Shown: positions 62,766-64,000 of the stretch, one piece after another
Layout: every line of letters begins with the position of its first letter
How positions within the stretch are numbered: the stretch's first letter is position 1
From: G963668655 sp963668655
Lineage (GTDB): Bacteria; Myxococcota_A; SURF-8
Direction: 5' to 3'
Length of the DNA: 64,000 nt
NCBI GenBank assembly: GCA_963668655.2
Contig: CAXXPQ010000002.1
Coordinates: 1,116,001 to 1,180,000, forward strand
Made by a program: the position numbers and the translations under genes
Notes under the pieces: model-generated
Told to the model about the DNA's origin: nothing
Seen by the model: the letters and a program-made list of their open reading frames with translations, nothing else
Database searches by the model: none

Positions 62766-63052
62766 GACTCCAGCGGACCGAACCGTTTCTCAAGTTTTTC
62801 TCTGGCCTCGTTTTCCGTGAATACACGTCCGGATTCCGCATCGGCCAGTCCGGCTTCCACCGAGGCGATGAAACGCTCGCGCTCCACCAGCCGGTCGTAT
62901 TCGTCGGGCGGGACGACCACGCCCACGGGCGCGCCGTTCTGGGTGACGATGACCGGGCGACGTTCCTCGCGCACCCGGCGGAACAGGCGGGAAGCGTGCT
63001 TCTTGAACTCTCCGATGGGGAAGATGTCTTCGGAAATCCGTGGGCTGCGCAT
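62762..63052 (-). CDS. Phd/YefM-type antitoxin
   Basis: This 96-aa protein starts MRSPRISEDIFPIGEFKKHASRLFRRV, followed by PVIVTQNGAPVGVVVPPDEYDRL, the conserved Phd/YefM dimer core, and ends in a charged helix for toxin neutralisation. It is expressed first in the operon from the promoter at 63090-63118, which it likely represses together with the toxin. Confidence 0.88.
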   Translation of the reverse strand: MRSPRISEDIFPIGEFKKHASRLFRRVREERRPVIVTQNGAPVGVVVPPDEYDRLVERERFIASVEAGLADAESGRVFTENEAREKLEKRFGPLES

Positions 63053-63089
63053 GATCGACCTTCCTTTCGTAAAACACGAGTTAGGTCTG

Positions 63090-63118
63090 AATATAGATCA
63101 TAATACGACTGTTGTCAA
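63090..63118 (-). promoter_or_regulatory. Sigma-70 promoter of the toxin-antitoxin operon
   Basis: TTGACA and TATATT are spaced 17 nt apart on the minus strand. The AT-rich spacer ATTATGATCTATAT overlaps the -10 box and could be the antitoxin operator. The ATG follows 37 nt later with GAAAGGAAGG. Confidence 0.8.
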
Positions 63119-63205
63119 GAGGTGCGAATTCAGGAGCGATTGACACAGCAAAGTAGGTCGAACCAAATTTTAATCCTACCTTGGCAAAATAGCCTTGCCC
63201 CCACG

Positions 63206-63236
63206 TAAAAACGGCTGGTGGGCGCGCCACCAGCCG
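63206..63236 (-). terminator. Terminator of the penicillin acylase gene, stem shared with 49170
   Basis: CGGCTGGTGG and CCACCAGCCG (63212-63221 and 63227-63236) with loop GCGCG, followed on the minus strand by five U. It lies about 37 nt after the stop at 63273. The stem is identical to that at 49170-49194. Confidence 0.82.
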
Positions 63237-63272
63237 CTGGTAGAGGAATTCGCGGGTCGGAAATAAAGCGTC

Positions 63273-64000
63273 TTACTTCTCGGAAGCCACGGGAGGCTGC
63301 AAGGTGAGCACGCCCTTGGCCTTTTCTTTGATCTCGTCCCAGTTGAAGAGCATGGGAACGAAGCCGCCCGTCTTCCAGAGTTCGTGCTGGTCGCCATAGT
63401 GGGGCGAGCCCGGCCAGCCGCTGTTGCCGGTGTCCAGGATCCACCAGGCGTGATCCAGATCCGCCAGATCCACCACGCTGCGGTACACGGGGCCCGCCAC
63501 GGCGCGGAAGGGCGTCTTGTGGTGGCCGAGATCGAAGTGGGATTTCCAGACGGAATCCAGGCCGCCGCCCGCGCGCATGCGTTTCAGGTTGACGAACTTG
63601 GCGATGGCCTTCTGCGAACCGAAGCGGTGCTGGATGTGCAGGTCGTGTAATTCTCCCCAGGCCCAGCGGGCCGGATCCTCGCCCTGTTGTTTCACCAGCA
63701 TGTCCAGGGCCTTTTTGAAGGCGCAGCGCATGGCGTCCCGGCGCGTCTCCTTCGGCTGTGTGCCGCGATGATCCCAGATGACGTGCTGCGGATCCGCGAA
63801 CCACATGTCCGCCACGTTGGTGGAATAGCGCTGGTTCATGATGAATACGAAGCCCGGATAGTCCACCTCATCCTGCAACGCGTCGATGACCGCTTCCCGG
63901 TAGATGGCGAAGAAGATGGCGGCCTCGGGTTTGTCCTTGTCGGCCACGAAGTCCCATTTCCCGAGCAGTTCCAGGGCCTTGGTCCCCACCTCGCCCAGGC
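63273..64000 (-). CDS. Penicillin acylase-family protein, 5' end outside window
   Basis: The frame is open to the right edge; only the last 242 residues are visible. They contain WAWGELHDLHIQHRF, the FDLGHHKTPFRAVAGPVYRSVVDL segment and the C-terminal signature LDTGNSGWPGSPHYGDQHELW with FVPMLF near the end, typical of the beta chain of penicillin amidase and related acylases of the Ntn-hydrolase class. The catalytic Ser would be upstream and is not seen. Such enzymes act in the periplasm on amides including acyl-homoserine lactones. A GTG at 63989 is probably internal. Confidence 0.85.
   Translation of the reverse strand, partial: LGEVGTKALELLGKWDFVADKDKPEAAIFFAIYREAVIDALQDEVDYPGFVFIMNQRYSTNVADMWFADPQHVIWDHRGTQPKETRRDAMRCAFKKALDMLVKQQGEDPARWAWGELHDLHIQHRFGSQKAIAKFVNLKRMRAGGGLDSVWKSHFDLGHHKTPFRAVAGPVYRSVVDLADLDHAWWILDTGNSGWPGSPHYGDQHELWKTGGFVPMLFNWDEIKEKAKGVLTLQPPVASEK

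Overview
The window is high-GC, densely coded DNA from a Gram-negative bacterium. It encodes outer-membrane beta-barrel proteins with signal peptides, many lipoproteins with a canonical lipobox, and a PilB/GspE-type ATPase. The mix of acidic 'DGD'-rich, Cys-rich lipoproteins, a C-terminal Gly-Gly-Cys sorting tail, SPASM-like radical SAM proteins, an acyl-CoA dehydratase activase and dapL-type lysine synthesis suggests a deltaproteobacterial-grade lineage (Myxococcota, Desulfobacterota or a related candidate phylum) with anaerobic metabolism. The sequence alone does not fix the taxon. There is no rRNA, CRISPR array, transposase or prophage gene.

Layout. Positions 1-5.6 kb hold the 3' part of a huge surface protein. 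From 5.6 to 11.3 kb there are two overlapping radical SAM genes, a DGD lipoprotein, a tetraheme DGD lipoprotein and an ATGA-coupled methyltransferase. From 11.4 to 15.6 kb there is a membrane glycosyltransferase-like gene, a metallophosphoesterase and an AI-2E transporter. From 15.7 to 18.2 kb divergent promoters drive a barrel protein preceded by an unlisted 31-codon membrane peptide, and a Cys-rich lipoprotein. From 18.3 to 22.1 kb are an ICMT-like methyltransferase and the rsmE-RDD-GAF-like operon. From 22.5 to 27.1 kb a second Cys-rich DGD lipoprotein is followed by a polytopic membrane protein and another radical SAM enzyme.

A consensus sigma-70 promoter at 27.13 kb starts a lipid operon (27.2-33.8 kb). 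It encodes a MaoC-SDR-SCP2 fusion, a KAS/HMG-CoA-synthase-like-DUF35-SDR-SCP2 fusion and an SCP-x-type thiolase. The SDR-SCP2 part and its downstream spacer occur twice, almost identically. Next come slyD and the dapA-dapB-dapL-folK-tal operon (33.9-38.7 kb), an Fn3 lipoprotein, an AT-rich orphan gene (40.4-41.3 kb), an M3 peptidase, pilB and a Ycf46-like AAA ATPase. The 46-52 kb stretch holds small hypothetical genes, an HDOD protein and lipoproteins.

The tRNA-Lys, tRNA-Leu and tig cluster (52.0-53.7 kb) lies divergent from a coiled-coil barrel gene with an exact sigma-54 promoter. The end of the window carries a 1421-aa CoA-dehydratase activase downstream of a TetR gene, a DGD-linked EEP hydrolase, an AhpD-like protein, a Phd/ParE toxin-antitoxin pair, and the 3' part of a penicillin-acylase-family gene.

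The most unusual themes are the DGD linker shared by seven otherwise unrelated secreted proteins, the radical SAM genes found next to such lipoproteins at two loci, the duplicated SDR-SCP2 module fused to two different enzymes, and several very small or AT-rich genes that look new.
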